From: JBGOTP01 sp963717075
GTDB lineage: Bacteria; Acidobacteriota; Vicinamibacteria; Vicinamibacterales; CAVVIG01
NCBI GenBank assembly: GCA_963717075.1
Contig: CAVQVI010000007.1
Location: forward strand, 1 to 64,000
Direction of reading: 5' to 3'
Length of the DNA stretch: 64,000 nt
The notes beneath the pieces were generated by a model. That model was not told the DNA's origin. It saw nothing but the letters and a program-made list of their open reading frames with translations, and did no database searches. Numbering within the stretch: the first letter of the stretch is position 1; every line of letters starts with the position of its first letter. Shown here piece after piece: positions 1-10,641 of the stretch. The position numbers were made by a program, and so were the translations under genes.

Positions 1-198
1 CGGCAGAATTCCAGCCGAAGCGAGAGCTTGATGTAGACGCGGACTCGCCCATCGACCGCTGCGCGGAGTGCATCGGCGCCTTCCGGAGGCTCGTGGCTGG
101 TGAATCGCTTGCGCAGCTCGCGCACGTAGGTTGCCTGGCTGCTTCGTCGGGAATCAATCTGCTCTGAATGATGGGGATCGTCGGTGACGATCAGACCG
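1..198. other. Left-edge segment, no assignable gene
   Basis: Two weak open frames reach the left edge. One, on the plus strand, ends with TGA at 165-167. The other, on the minus strand, could begin with an ATG near 235 and runs off the edge. Neither resembles a family I recognise and neither has a convincing ribosome site. The following XRE gene has its own promoter, so this segment need not belong to it. A RelE/HigB-like toxin, the usual partner of such a regulator, was looked for here and not recognised. Confidence 0.25.
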
Positions 199-227
199 TT
201 GACGCAATATACGAGAATACGTATAGT
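199..227 (+). promoter_or_regulatory. Sigma-70 type promoter of the XRE regulator
   Basis: TTGACG at 199-204 (-35) is separated by exactly 17 bases from TATAGT at 222-227 (-10). Transcription would start near 234, about 45 bases before the ATG at 279. This arrangement supports 279, not the earlier in-frame ATG at 168, as the start of the gene. Confidence 0.7.
208..225. promoter_or_regulatory. Inverted repeat overlapping the -10 box, likely operator
   Basis: TATACG (208-213) and CGTATA (220-225) form a perfect 6-base inverted repeat around a 6-base spacer. The repeat fills the spacer of the promoter and covers most of the -10 box. A bound dimer would block transcription, which is the usual arrangement for autoregulated XRE/HigA-type regulators. 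That the downstream protein binds here is inference. Confidence 0.55.
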
Positions 228-278
228 CATATAGATGGCGGATATCGCCGCCCCTCGGCCGAGAAAGGCAGCACTGAC

Positions 279-614
279 ATGACGCGCAAGAAAGCGACGA
301 TCGATTACGAGAAAGGGAGCGGAAATATCTTCGCGGACCTGGGACTCCCCCATCCCGAACAGGAGTTGCTCAAGGCCCGCCTGACGCTCCAGATTTATCG
401 CATCATCAAGGCGCGCCACCTGACACAAGCGCAGGCTGGCGAGATCCTCGGCATCAAGCAGCCTCACGTGTCGCTTCTGATGCGCAACAGGTCCGGGACC
501 TTCTCGGTCGAACGACTGATGGACTTCCTGATCGCGCTCGGTCACGACGTGGAGATCCGGGTCAAGCGGACGCGCAAACCGCACGGGCAGATGTCGGTGA
601 TTGTGGCCGCCTGA
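279..614 (+). CDS. XRE/HigA-type helix-turn-helix regulator
   Basis: A 111-residue DNA-binding protein. The central part carries an XRE helix-turn-helix with the pattern QAQAGEILGIKQPHVS followed by a recognition-helix tail, and the C-terminus (FLIALGHDVEIRVK) matches the HigA-like/antitoxin-type XRE regulators that pair with RelE-family toxins. The ATG at 279 is chosen because the promoter and operator lie at 199-227, downstream of the longer in-frame ATG at 168. No toxin gene is seen on either side: upstream frames are not recognisable, and the next gene is a sugar dehydrogenase. It may therefore be an orphan antitoxin or a plain repressor. Autoregulation is suggested by the inverted repeat over the -10 box. 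Confidence 0.75.
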   Translation: MTRKKATIDYEKGSGNIFADLGLPHPEQELLKARLTLQIYRIIKARHLTQAQAGEILGIKQPHVSLLMRNRSGTFSVERLMDFLIALGHDVEIRVKRTRKPHGQMSVIVAA

Positions 615-761
615 GCCACGCTGCACCACGAGACGCGTTCCTATCGAAGCACGGTTTCAGCACGGCTCGCAGCGACTTCCTGGTCCGGGACGACAAGGCG
701 TGCGATTCGAATGGCTTACTCTTGGTTGGTCTCGAAAGTTCGTGAGGGAGGAGATACATAC

Positions 762-1984
762 ATGAAGACGCTTCTGAATGCGGCGCTGCTCCTGACTCTG
801 GTGTCGGCCACGGCGCGGGCACAGATCAACGCGGGCGAACAGAAGCCGGAACCGAGCCTGCCGTTCACGATGACCCAGGTGGCGACGTTCAACCTGCCCT
901 GGCGCATCGCCTTCCTGCCCGATGGACGCATGCTCATCACCGAGAAGGTCGGCCCGGTCTGGCTGGTGACCCAGCAGGGCGCGAAGACGCCGGTCGAGAA
1001 CGTGCCGGCGGTCCTGTACCAGGGGCAGGGCGGCATGCTGGGCGTGTTCGTGTCGCCGCACTACGCGACCGACCACAGCGTCTACCTGACGTATTCGGAG
1101 CCGGGCGACGGCGGGTCGAGCCTGGCGCTGGCACGGGCGCGGCTGGCGATCGGCGAGAGCTACGGCGAGCCTCGACGGACTGCAGGTGCTGTGGCGCCAG
1201 ATGCCCAAGGGCCGAGGGCGGACAGTTCGGCGCGCAGATCGCCTTTTCGCCCGACGGCCAGTACCTGTTCCTGACGGTCGGCGATCGCCAGCGCATGACG
1301 CCCGCGCAGGATCCGGATCAGGCGCTGGGCAAGATCCTGCGCCTGACGCTCGACGGCAAGCCCGCACCGGGCAATCCGATGGCCGGCAAGACCGGCGCGG
1401 CGAGCGTTCCGCTGATCAATCCGCCGCGCGACACGGAGGTGGCCAAGACCGCGCCCGTGGTCAGCACGTACACGTTCCAGGGACCGAACCTGACGCCGTC
1501 GGAGACCTGGACCACCGGTCATCGCACGCCGTACGGTCTGGCGTTCGCGCCCGACGGCCGGCTGTGGGAAGTCGAGCACGGCCCGAGAGGCGGCGACGAG
1601 CTGAACCTGATCGAGCCCGGCAAGAACTACGGCTGGCCGCTCGTGTCCTACGCGACCAACTACAACGGCGTGCCGATCCCCAGTCCGGATACGCGGCCGG
1701 ATCTGACCAAGCCGGTGATCTACTGGACGCCCATCATCGCGCCGGGCAATCTCACGTTCTACAACGGCGCGATGTTCCCGCAGTGGCAGGGCTCGGCCCT
1801 GATCGGCGGCATGGCGACGCAGACGCTCAACCGCATCACGTTCGACGGCAAGGGCGGAGCCACGCCCGCCGAACGCTGGGACGTCGGCCACCGCATTCGC
1901 GACGTGGAGGTCGCTCCGGACGGCGCGGTGTGGATGCTCGAGGACGCCAATCCCGGCGGGCTGTTCCGCGTGACGCCGAAGTAG
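762..1984 (+). CDS. Secreted PQQ-dependent sugar dehydrogenase, interrupted by two frameshifts
   Basis: Soluble aldose sugar dehydrogenase/sorbosone dehydrogenase family: a six-bladed propeller that oxidises sugars with PQQ in the periplasm. The ATG at 762 follows a GGGAGGAG ribosome site and opens a signal peptide ending near A-R-A-Q. The early motif PWRIAFLPDGRMLITEK and the later HRTPYGLAFAPDGRLWEVEHG then GGDELN are family hallmarks around the cofactor site. The reading frame moves by one base near 1167 and again near 1212; removing one G and one C restores a continuous protein across QMPKG and GGQFGAQIAFSPDG. Total about 406 residues, the usual family length. These may be sequencing insertions and not real damage. 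No PQQ biosynthesis genes are in the window. Confidence 0.8.
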
Positions 1985-2003
1985 GTCCGAGCCGAATAGG
2001 GCC

Positions 2004-2735
2004 GGCAGGACCTCTCCGATTGGCTGGTGAAAGACGGCGTCGGCGCTGTCGTCGAACGGCGTCGGCTCGGCGTTCACGATCACGAAGCGCGCGCCAGACG
2101 ATTTGGCCAGCGGCACGGCGCCGGCCACCGGATACACCTGGAGGCTCGTGCCGACCGCCAGCAGCAGGTCACACTCCTCCGAGGCCCGCATCGCCCGGTT
2201 GATCACAGCCGGGACCAGGGTCTGACCGAACGAAATCGTCGCGCTCTTCAGAATGCCGCCGCAGCCGTCGCAGGGCGGATCGGCTTCGCCGGCGCGCACG
2301 CGATCAGAGTACCGGTCCGGCCGCGCCACGCCAGCCGCACTGCATGCAGACGATCTCGCGCATCGTGCCGTGGACTTCGATCACCATGTCGGGCGAATTG
2401 CCCGCAAGCTGGTGCAGGCCGTCGATGTTCTGGGTGATGAGTGCGTGCAACCTTCCCCGCCGCTCCAGATCGACGAGCGACAGGTGGCCGGCGTTTGGCC
2501 GCGCGTGCCACGCCGGAGATTCGAGACGGTTCAGCCACGCCAGCCGGCGGACCTCCGGATCAGACATGTAATAGTGGATGTTTGACAGCCGCTCGGCCTT
2601 CGGATTTCTCGTCCATAGACCTTGCGGCCCGCGGAAGTCGGGGATGCCCGATTCGGTTGAAATGCCGGCGCCCGTCAACGCGACGACCCGCCTCGCCTGG
2701 TCAATCCAGCCGCGCACCACGTCAATGTCGTTCAC
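2004..2735 (-). pseudogene. Sirtuin (NAD-dependent deacylase), copy 1, frameshifted and without its own stop
   Basis: Sir2 family deacylase that removes acyl groups from lysines using NAD. Starts with GTG at 2735 and shows GAGISTESGIPDFRG (NAD-binding), TQNIDGLHQLAG with the HG catalytic pair, and zinc cysteines CMQC and CDGC. An extra G near 2306 shifts the frame relative to copy 2, which reads straight through. After the GEVLP motif near 2004 the conserved part ends, and the frame runs on without a stop to 1160, antisense to the sugar dehydrogenase. The whole block 2004 to about 2780 is repeated at 18990-19768 with only scattered differences, so this is one copy of a recent duplication whose 3' end was cut at the same point in both copies. 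Confidence 0.8.
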
Positions 2736-2780
2736 CTCGTCAGTCTACCGTAGCCCACATCCCCGGCCTGTGGACTCCCT
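2004..2780. repeat. Long repeat carrying the sirtuin gene, copy 1
   Basis: About 775 bases nearly identical to 18990-19768, in the same orientation. The repeat begins just before the codons for GEVLP and ends about 45 bases upstream of the sirtuin start, after which the two flanks are unrelated. No terminal inverted repeats or transposase are visible. Confidence 0.8.
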
Positions 2781-2787
2781 ATACTGT

Positions 2788-2880
2788 GTGCGCGTGAACG
2801 AGTTGCGCGAGCTCCGGCGGGATGCGAACGTGACACAACAGGATCTGGCCGAAGCGTCGGACAGATCCGTGCGAGAATCT
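2788..2880 (+). pseudogene. Remnant of an XRE-type helix-turn-helix N-terminus
   Basis: From a GTG at 2788 the frame reads VRVNELRELRRDANVTQQDLAE, the typical first helix pair of an XRE regulator, preceded by a TATACT box at 2780-2785. After about 28 residues the similarity stops and the frame continues as low-complexity sequence to 3090, overlapping the propeller gene. It appears to be the broken end of a regulator gene next to the sirtuin repeat boundary. Confidence 0.4.
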
Positions 2881-2918
2881 GTCTGCGGTCTGAAATGGCA
2901 CCCGGTCCAGGAGGAGCA

Positions 2919-4259
2919 ATGCCAACCCGAGCGCGATCGTGGGTCGCCGGTTCGTTCGCCGGCCTTATCGTCCTGTGTTTCGCGGGAACCGGTCTTCGAG
3001 CGGAGGATTGGCCGGAGGTCCGCGGCAAAGGACGCCAGGGCGTCTGGACCGAGACCGGCATCCTGGAGCGATTTCCGGAAACGGGCTTGAAGATCCTGTG
3101 GCGCACGCCCGTCCGCAGCGGCTTCTCCGGACCCGCAGTCGCCAACGGCCGCGTGTTCGTGATGGACTACCTCGAAAGCCAGCGGATGCGCGGGACGGAA
3201 CGCGCCGTCGCGCTCGACGAAAAGACCGGCAGGATCCTCTGGACCCGGGAGTGGCAGGTCGCCTATCCCGGGGTCTACCACCCCACCGGCCCCCGGGCCA
3301 CGCCGACCGTCGACGGCGACCGGGTCTATTTCGCCGGCGCCGACGGCAAGCTGTTCTGCCTGCGCGCGGCGAACGGCGAGGAGGTGTGGAAGAAAGACTT
3401 CATGGCCGACTACCACGTCGAGCTCAGCGCGTGGGGCTTCGCCAGCTCGCCGCTCGTCGACGGCAATCGCCTGATCGCCCTGGTCGGCGGTCAGCCGGAC
3501 GCCAGGGTCGTGGCATTCGACAAGATGACGGGCAAGGAAATCTGGCGCGCGCTCCCGTCGAATACCGAGCCAGGCGTGGCCTCACCTATCATCATCGAGG
3601 CTGGCGGCGTGCGGCAGCTGATCATCTATTACGACGGCGCCGTCGCCTCGCTCGATCCGGTGGCGGGAAAGACGTACTGGCAGCAGCCGTATAAGGTTGG
3701 GGCAAACATGTCGATCGCCACGCCGGTGCGCAACGGCTCGCTGCTGTTCTTCACGAACTTTTACAACGGATCGCTGATGCTCAGCCTCGACGACAAGAAG
3801 CCGGCGGCTACGGTGCTGTGGAGAGGCCAGAGCGACAGTGAAATTCAGACCGATGGGCTCCACGCGGTCAACGGCACACCGATCATCGTCGGAGACCATG
3901 TGTATGGCGTTTGCAGCTACGGGCAGTTTCGATGCCTCCGAGCGCAGACCGGCACGCGCGTGTGGGAATCGCAGGCGCTCACCAAGGAGCGCGCCCGCTG
4001 GGCATCGGCGTTCATCGTGCGGCACGGCAACCGGCTGTTCATCAACAACGACCGCGGCGAACTGATCATTGTCGCACCGAGCCCGGATGACTACCGGGAG
4101 GTCAGTCGAACTCAGTTGATCAAACCGACCACGCTTCCAACCAACCGGCGAGCGTTGGGTGCGCTGAACTGGTCGGAGCCCGCGTACGCCAACAGGCACA
4201 TCTACGCGCGCAACGATGAAGAGATCATCTGCGCGTCGCTGGCGACCGACGGGAGCTGA
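2919..4259 (+). CDS. Secreted PQQ-binding-like beta-propeller protein
   Basis: 446 residues. The ATG at 2919 is preferred over 2895 because AGGAGGAG sits directly before it; a signal peptide follows, ending near L-R-A-E. The rest is a chain of propeller blades with the recurring pattern VYFAGADGKLFCLRAANGEEVW, AFDKMTGKEIW and CLRAQTGTRVWE typical of outer-membrane protein assembly/quinoprotein-like propellers. No dehydrogenase active-site pair is obvious, so a role in binding or scaffolding is as likely as an enzyme. It ends 8 bases before the metallo-beta-lactamase gene, so the two are probably one operon. Confidence 0.75.
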   Translation: MPTRARSWVAGSFAGLIVLCFAGTGLRAEDWPEVRGKGRQGVWTETGILERFPETGLKILWRTPVRSGFSGPAVANGRVFVMDYLESQRMRGTERAVALDEKTGRILWTREWQVAYPGVYHPTGPRATPTVDGDRVYFAGADGKLFCLRAANGEEVWKKDFMADYHVELSAWGFASSPLVDGNRLIALVGGQPDARVVAFDKMTGKEIWRALPSNTEPGVASPIIIEAGGVRQLIIYYDGAVASLDPVAGKTYWQQPYKVGANMSIATPVRNGSLLFFTNFYNGSLMLSLDDKKPAATVLWRGQSDSEIQTDGLHAVNGTPIIVGDHVYGVCSYGQFRCLRAQTGTRVWESQALTKERARWASAFIVRHGNRLFINNDRGELIIVAPSPDDYREVSRTQLIKPTTLPTNRRALGALNWSEPAYANRHIYARNDEEIICASLATDGS

Positions 4260-4267
4260 CGGAGTCA

Positions 4268-5203
4268 ATGACGCGCACCGCGGCGTCCGGGATCGTCGTG
4301 GCTGGGATGCTGTCGCTCGTGACGGCCGCTTCCCAGCCGACCGCGCAGCCGGACCGTATCCGCGTCCAGCTTCTGAGCACCGGCGCCGTGTTGTATCTGT
4401 TGACGGGCGGCGGCGGCAACAGTCTCGTGCTCGTTCGCGACGAGGGCGTCGTCCTTGTCGACAGCAAGCGACCTGGCGTCAGCCAGGAAGTCGTCGATGC
4501 GGTCGCGCTGGTAACCGATCGTCCGATCACCACGATTGTCAACACACACGCCCACCTGGACCACACCGGCGGCAATCTCGATCTGCCGGCCGTCACGAAC
4601 ATCATCGCGCACGAGCACGCCAGGAAGGCCATGGAGAAGATGGATGCCTTCGCCGGGCGCGGGGTGAAGTCTCTGCCGAACAAGATCGTCACGGGCAGGA
4701 TGTCGTTGTTTGAGGGTCGCGATCGCATCGACTTGTACTATTTCGGGCGCGGCCATACGGACGGAGATCTGGTCGTGGTGCTGCCGGGGCATGGGATTGC
4801 ATACCTGGGAGATCTGTTCCCGTTGAAGGCGTCCGCGCCAGTCATTGACGTTGCGAATGGAGGAAGCGGCGTCGCCTTCCCGGACACGCTCGACAGAGTG
4901 CTCCGCGAGGTCACAGGGGTGACCCGCGTCGTCGCGGGGCACGACCCGGGTCCACCCCCCGGTGCGCCGCGAAGCGCCTTTGGCGAAGTCCAGAGCTGGG
5001 ACGATCTCGCGCAGTACGCGGCGTTCAATCGTGACTTTCTCGAAGCCGTGCGGAGCGCGATCGCGCAAGGCAAGAGCGCAGCCGAAGCGGCCTCGAGCCT
5101 GTCATTGCCCGGCAAGTACGCTCGCTATGACATGCGCAACGCGAGAGCCAACGTCGAGACGATCTACAACGAGTTGATGGGGTCCAACCGAGCGCCACGG
5201 TAG
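4268..5203 (+). CDS. Secreted MBL-fold metallo-hydrolase
   Basis: 311 residues with an N-terminal signal peptide. The zinc-binding HxHxDH motif is complete (THAHLDHTGG, His94, His96, Asp98, His99) and the second metal site is in GRGHTDGD (His163), with a late GHDPG. This is the class B3-like MBL layout, but the substrate is not given by the sequence; secreted acidobacterial members are rarely true beta-lactamases. It starts 8 bases after the propeller gene and is likely cotranscribed with it. A second, separate member of this family lies at 61834-62772 and keeps the same FGRGHT pattern. Confidence 0.8.
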   Translation: MTRTAASGIVVAGMLSLVTAASQPTAQPDRIRVQLLSTGAVLYLLTGGGGNSLVLVRDEGVVLVDSKRPGVSQEVVDAVALVTDRPITTIVNTHAHLDHTGGNLDLPAVTNIIAHEHARKAMEKMDAFAGRGVKSLPNKIVTGRMSLFEGRDRIDLYYFGRGHTDGDLVVVLPGHGIAYLGDLFPLKASAPVIDVANGGSGVAFPDTLDRVLREVTGVTRVVAGHDPGPPPGAPRSAFGEVQSWDDLAQYAAFNRDFLEAVRSAIAQGKSAAEAASSLSLPGKYARYDMRNARANVETIYNELMGSNRAPR

Positions 5204-5334
5204 GCGACCTCGCGCGCTTCGAGGAAGGGCCACGCCAGACGGTTAATTCTGCAGCGTGCTCTTAGTCATTCGGCGTGCAACGCTCGAGATGAACGTTGAG
5301 CGAAAGGAGGCCGAAGTGTTGGAAGGGTCTCCAA

Positions 5335-6246
5335 TCAACGGGGGGGACTGCCGGACCCTCGGGTGGGGAAGAGCGTGAACCCGCGCGCAACCGTCGCATT
5401 GACGTCGGCCTCGGCCAGGGCCCCGAAGGCGCCGCACAGCATGTGGTGCGCAACACACGACTTCGCCACCGTGTCCATCGCCGAAAGGACTTCGGGCGCG
5501 GCGGGATTCGGGGCGGGCGTCCCGACGCCGAGCGACAGACTCAAATCGTAGGGACCGACCAGGGCACCACCGATACCTGGGACGCTCAGGATCTCTTCAA
5601 TGTTCGCCACGGCCTCGCGCGTTTCGATCATGACGATGGCGAGCAGCTCCCCGTCCGGGTTGAGCGGCCACACATCGGCGCGTTGCGCATAGTCGAGATC
5701 GGGGAGCCCCCAGTACTGCCTCGCCAGGGCCGGTCCCCATCCACGCACTCCAATCGGCTCCCGGTGCTTCGCGCCGCGCTGCGGCGGATAGCGCATCGCG
5801 CGCACGAGCTTGAGTGCGTGCGCCGATGTCTCGACGCCCGGCAGGATGATCCCAAAGACGCCGACGTCCAGAAGCTGCTTGACCGCGGAGTTGAATTCCT
5901 CGTTTCCCTCCTGGGCAATGCGGACCACAGGGGTCAGTCGGGGCCGGGTCGAGCCCTCCGGCCGGAGGTTGGCAAGCATGGTCTTGAGGTCGCTGGAGTA
6001 GGGAATGTCCTTTGGAAACCACCGCGCGCGGCCACCGACGTCGTCCAGGAGAAACGGGTTGTGCTCGATTCCGAAATACACCCAGTGCTCACCATAAAAC
6101 ACAGGTTGTCCACGCTCGAACTGCTCGATGATCTTGTTCAAACGAACCTTGGGTGTCGGACCGCTCTGATGCGCGGACGGACTCGACACGAGCGCGAGGC
6201 AGGCTGCTATCAGAGCTCCGGCCCTGCAGGCTAGCCGCCAAATCAA
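5335..6246 (-). CDS. HpcH/HpaI-type aldolase, secreted
   Basis: Class II aldolase of the HpcH/HpaI (citrate-lyase beta/pyruvate aldolase) TIM-barrel family, which cleaves or forms C-C bonds next to a 2-oxo acid. The metal ligands are visible: Glu in AIVMIETREAV and Asp in GALVGPYDLSLSLG. About 303 residues. The start is taken as TTG at 6246, because the TTGA overlaps the stop of the upstream gene and a signal-like stretch (RAGALIAACLALVSS) follows at once; the longer frame to 6405 lies inside the upstream gene. A signal peptide on this enzyme family is unusual. The C-terminus passes a run of seven G near 5340 and may be out of frame at its last residues. Confidence 0.75.
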   Translation of the reverse strand: MIWRLACRAGALIAACLALVSSPSAHQSGPTPKVRLNKIIEQFERGQPVFYGEHWVYFGIEHNPFLLDDVGGRARWFPKDIPYSSDLKTMLANLRPEGSTRPRLTPVVRIAQEGNEEFNSAVKQLLDVGVFGIILPGVETSAHALKLVRAMRYPPQRGAKHREPIGVRGWGPALARQYWGLPDLDYAQRADVWPLNPDGELLAIVMIETREAVANIEEILSVPGIGGALVGPYDLSLSLGVGTPAPNPAAPEVLSAMDTVAKSCVAHHMLCGAFGALAEADVNATVARGFTLFPTRGSGSPPR

Positions 6247-7271
6247 GGCTTCTTGCCCTTTGCGCCGACGGCTTTCTCCTGCGCCCGCGCGCCGCTGAGG
6301 ATATTTCGCATCGCGTAATTCCCTTCGTGACACGCGTACTCGAAGATCTGCCAGTAGTTCGGATCGTTCTTGCCGGTCACGGCAAAGGTCCAAGGCCTCG
6401 TCCACGTTGTCGGATCGTTGACCGTCACCTCAACCCGCACCGTCTCCGGGTCCACGCGCGTGAGACGCTCGGTCAGTTTCCGAGTGGAGCCAGGCGATTT
6501 TCGCCACGTCGTCTGGTCGCCCAAGTTGGTCACCTCAATCACGAGGGTGTCGCCCTCCCATCGCGCGCGAGACTCGCCCATCCACCGGGCGACGTTCGAC
6601 AGAGGAGGGGCAGTGGCTTCGAACGGAATCACGCGTGTTTCGTGCAGGCGCTCGTAGTAGAGCGCAATGTAGTTCTCCGACTGTACGATCTGGAACCCGT
6701 TGTTGTATTCACTCGGCAGCCAGGTGTGTGGCAGGCCTCTCGTGATGCACCTGTCCGCCAAGTGCAGGTCTTCAGGACCGTCGAACGGCCCATTGCCGGT
6801 GCTCCCACCAGAGTTGATTTCGGTCCCTTTTGGAACAACCCGGCTCTTCGCCGCTGCCGTGTACTCGGGCATGCGACCGTTGGGCGGATCGATCACCAGG
6901 GATGTTCGGCGAGAGACGTGCAGGCCCCCTTCATACCAGTGTTCGGGACCCGCTTCCGTGTCGCCCGGCCGCGAGCGGCGGTCGTTCTTGTCGTCCTGAT
7001 ATTTCTTTTTCAGCCGCTGGGCTCGATCGGCGAACTCCTGATCGGTGAGGAGCGCCTTCTCGCCAAGTTCGACGGGCCGTTCAAGGGGAACGCCGATCTC
7101 CTCATCTGTCGTCCACACGCCTTGCAGATCCGGGTGTCCCCACGGTGTTCGCGGCACCTTCCACGTCTTCGACCCACCCGTCGCCTGAGATTCCTGGGCC
7201 AGCGATCCGCGCGGAGGGAGCGCGACCAGACTCGCTACGACACCGCATGCCACCAACGCTCGATTCAACAT
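6243..7271 (-). CDS. Secreted protein of the WEGDTLV paralogous family (member 1)
   Basis: 342 residues with a signal peptide. I know no established function for this family. It shows the recurring elements found in six genes of this window: an N-terminal TPWGHPDLQGVW, a central CITRGLP, GESRARWEGDTLVIEV, DPTTWTRPWT, and a C-terminal EYACHEGNYAMRNILSGARAQEK. The ATG at 7271 is preferred over 7289 since GAGG precedes it. Its stop overlaps the TTG start of the aldolase, so the two are translationally coupled, which suggests the pair act on the same compound. Confidence 0.7.
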   Translation of the reverse strand: MLNRALVACGVVASLVALPPRGSLAQESQATGGSKTWKVPRTPWGHPDLQGVWTTDEEIGVPLERPVELGEKALLTDQEFADRAQRLKKKYQDDKNDRRSRPGDTEAGPEHWYEGGLHVSRRTSLVIDPPNGRMPEYTAAAKSRVVPKGTEINSGGSTGNGPFDGPEDLHLADRCITRGLPHTWLPSEYNNGFQIVQSENYIALYYERLHETRVIPFEATAPPLSNVARWMGESRARWEGDTLVIEVTNLGDQTTWRKSPGSTRKLTERLTRVDPETVRVEVTVNDPTTWTRPWTFAVTGKNDPNYWQIFEYACHEGNYAMRNILSGARAQEKAVGAKGKKP

Positions 7272-7397
7272 CTCTGGACCCCTCACCATGCTTCGTGATC
7301 GTTCAATGTAGCCTACGCCGACTTCGAAACAAACGCCAGAAAATCCCCGTGTGGCGATCGCTCCTCAAGGCAATGAATTCAGTTCGGACGGCGGTCG

Positions 7398-10314
<2,917 letters not shown>

Positions 10315-10333
10315 AGCGTCGCGTCGATCTGGG

Positions 10334-10339
10334 ATTATA
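10334..10339 (-). promoter_or_regulatory. -10 box of kinase 1
   Basis: On the minus strand the sequence reads GGACC-TATAAT-CCC, a perfect -10 hexamer 19 bases before the ATG at 10314. The untranslated leader would be only about 12 bases and lacks a clear Shine-Dalgarno. The same block precedes kinases 2 and 3. Confidence 0.6.
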
Positions 10340-10641
10340 GGTCCGAACGTCAGCGGTGAGGCGGCTGCCCCTTCGTCGCGAGCCCCTCTCCGGCATCGAA
10401 CGGCGACGCACGCGCCACCCGTCCGGCGACACGGTTCGCCGCCTCGGGCTCCGAGATTGTCTCAAGCGCGGAGACGCTGGCGGCGGAATCGTCAGCTTCC
10501 AGCTGTCAGGCTTCTCAGTTTATCGCGCCGGTAGACAGGCTGTCCTCGAGCAGTGTGGTCCGGACGAGCAGCAGGAGAAGGTCGGAATGTTCCGGCCGCG
10601 AAATGAAGACCTTGAGCGCATTTCCTCGCCCGACAAGCGCG
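10340..10641. other. Intergenic segment between kinases 1 and 2
   Basis: About 300 bases between the kinase 1 promoter and the end of kinase 2. The first 60 bases (10340-10400) are almost identical to the segment upstream of kinase 3 (16966-17026), so the duplication included the upstream region. Nothing else recognisable is present. Confidence 0.5.

Noticed and set aside
1160..2003. Continuation of the sirtuin copy 1 frame as a large fusion protein
   Set aside because: Beyond GEVLP the frame is the antisense of a recognised sugar dehydrogenase. It reflects a missing stop codon, not a fused domain.
5335..5345. Run of seven G near the end of the aldolase gene as a programmed frameshift site
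   Set aside because: It lies only a few codons before the stop and no conserved downstream extension is visible in another frame. A homopolymer length error is simpler.
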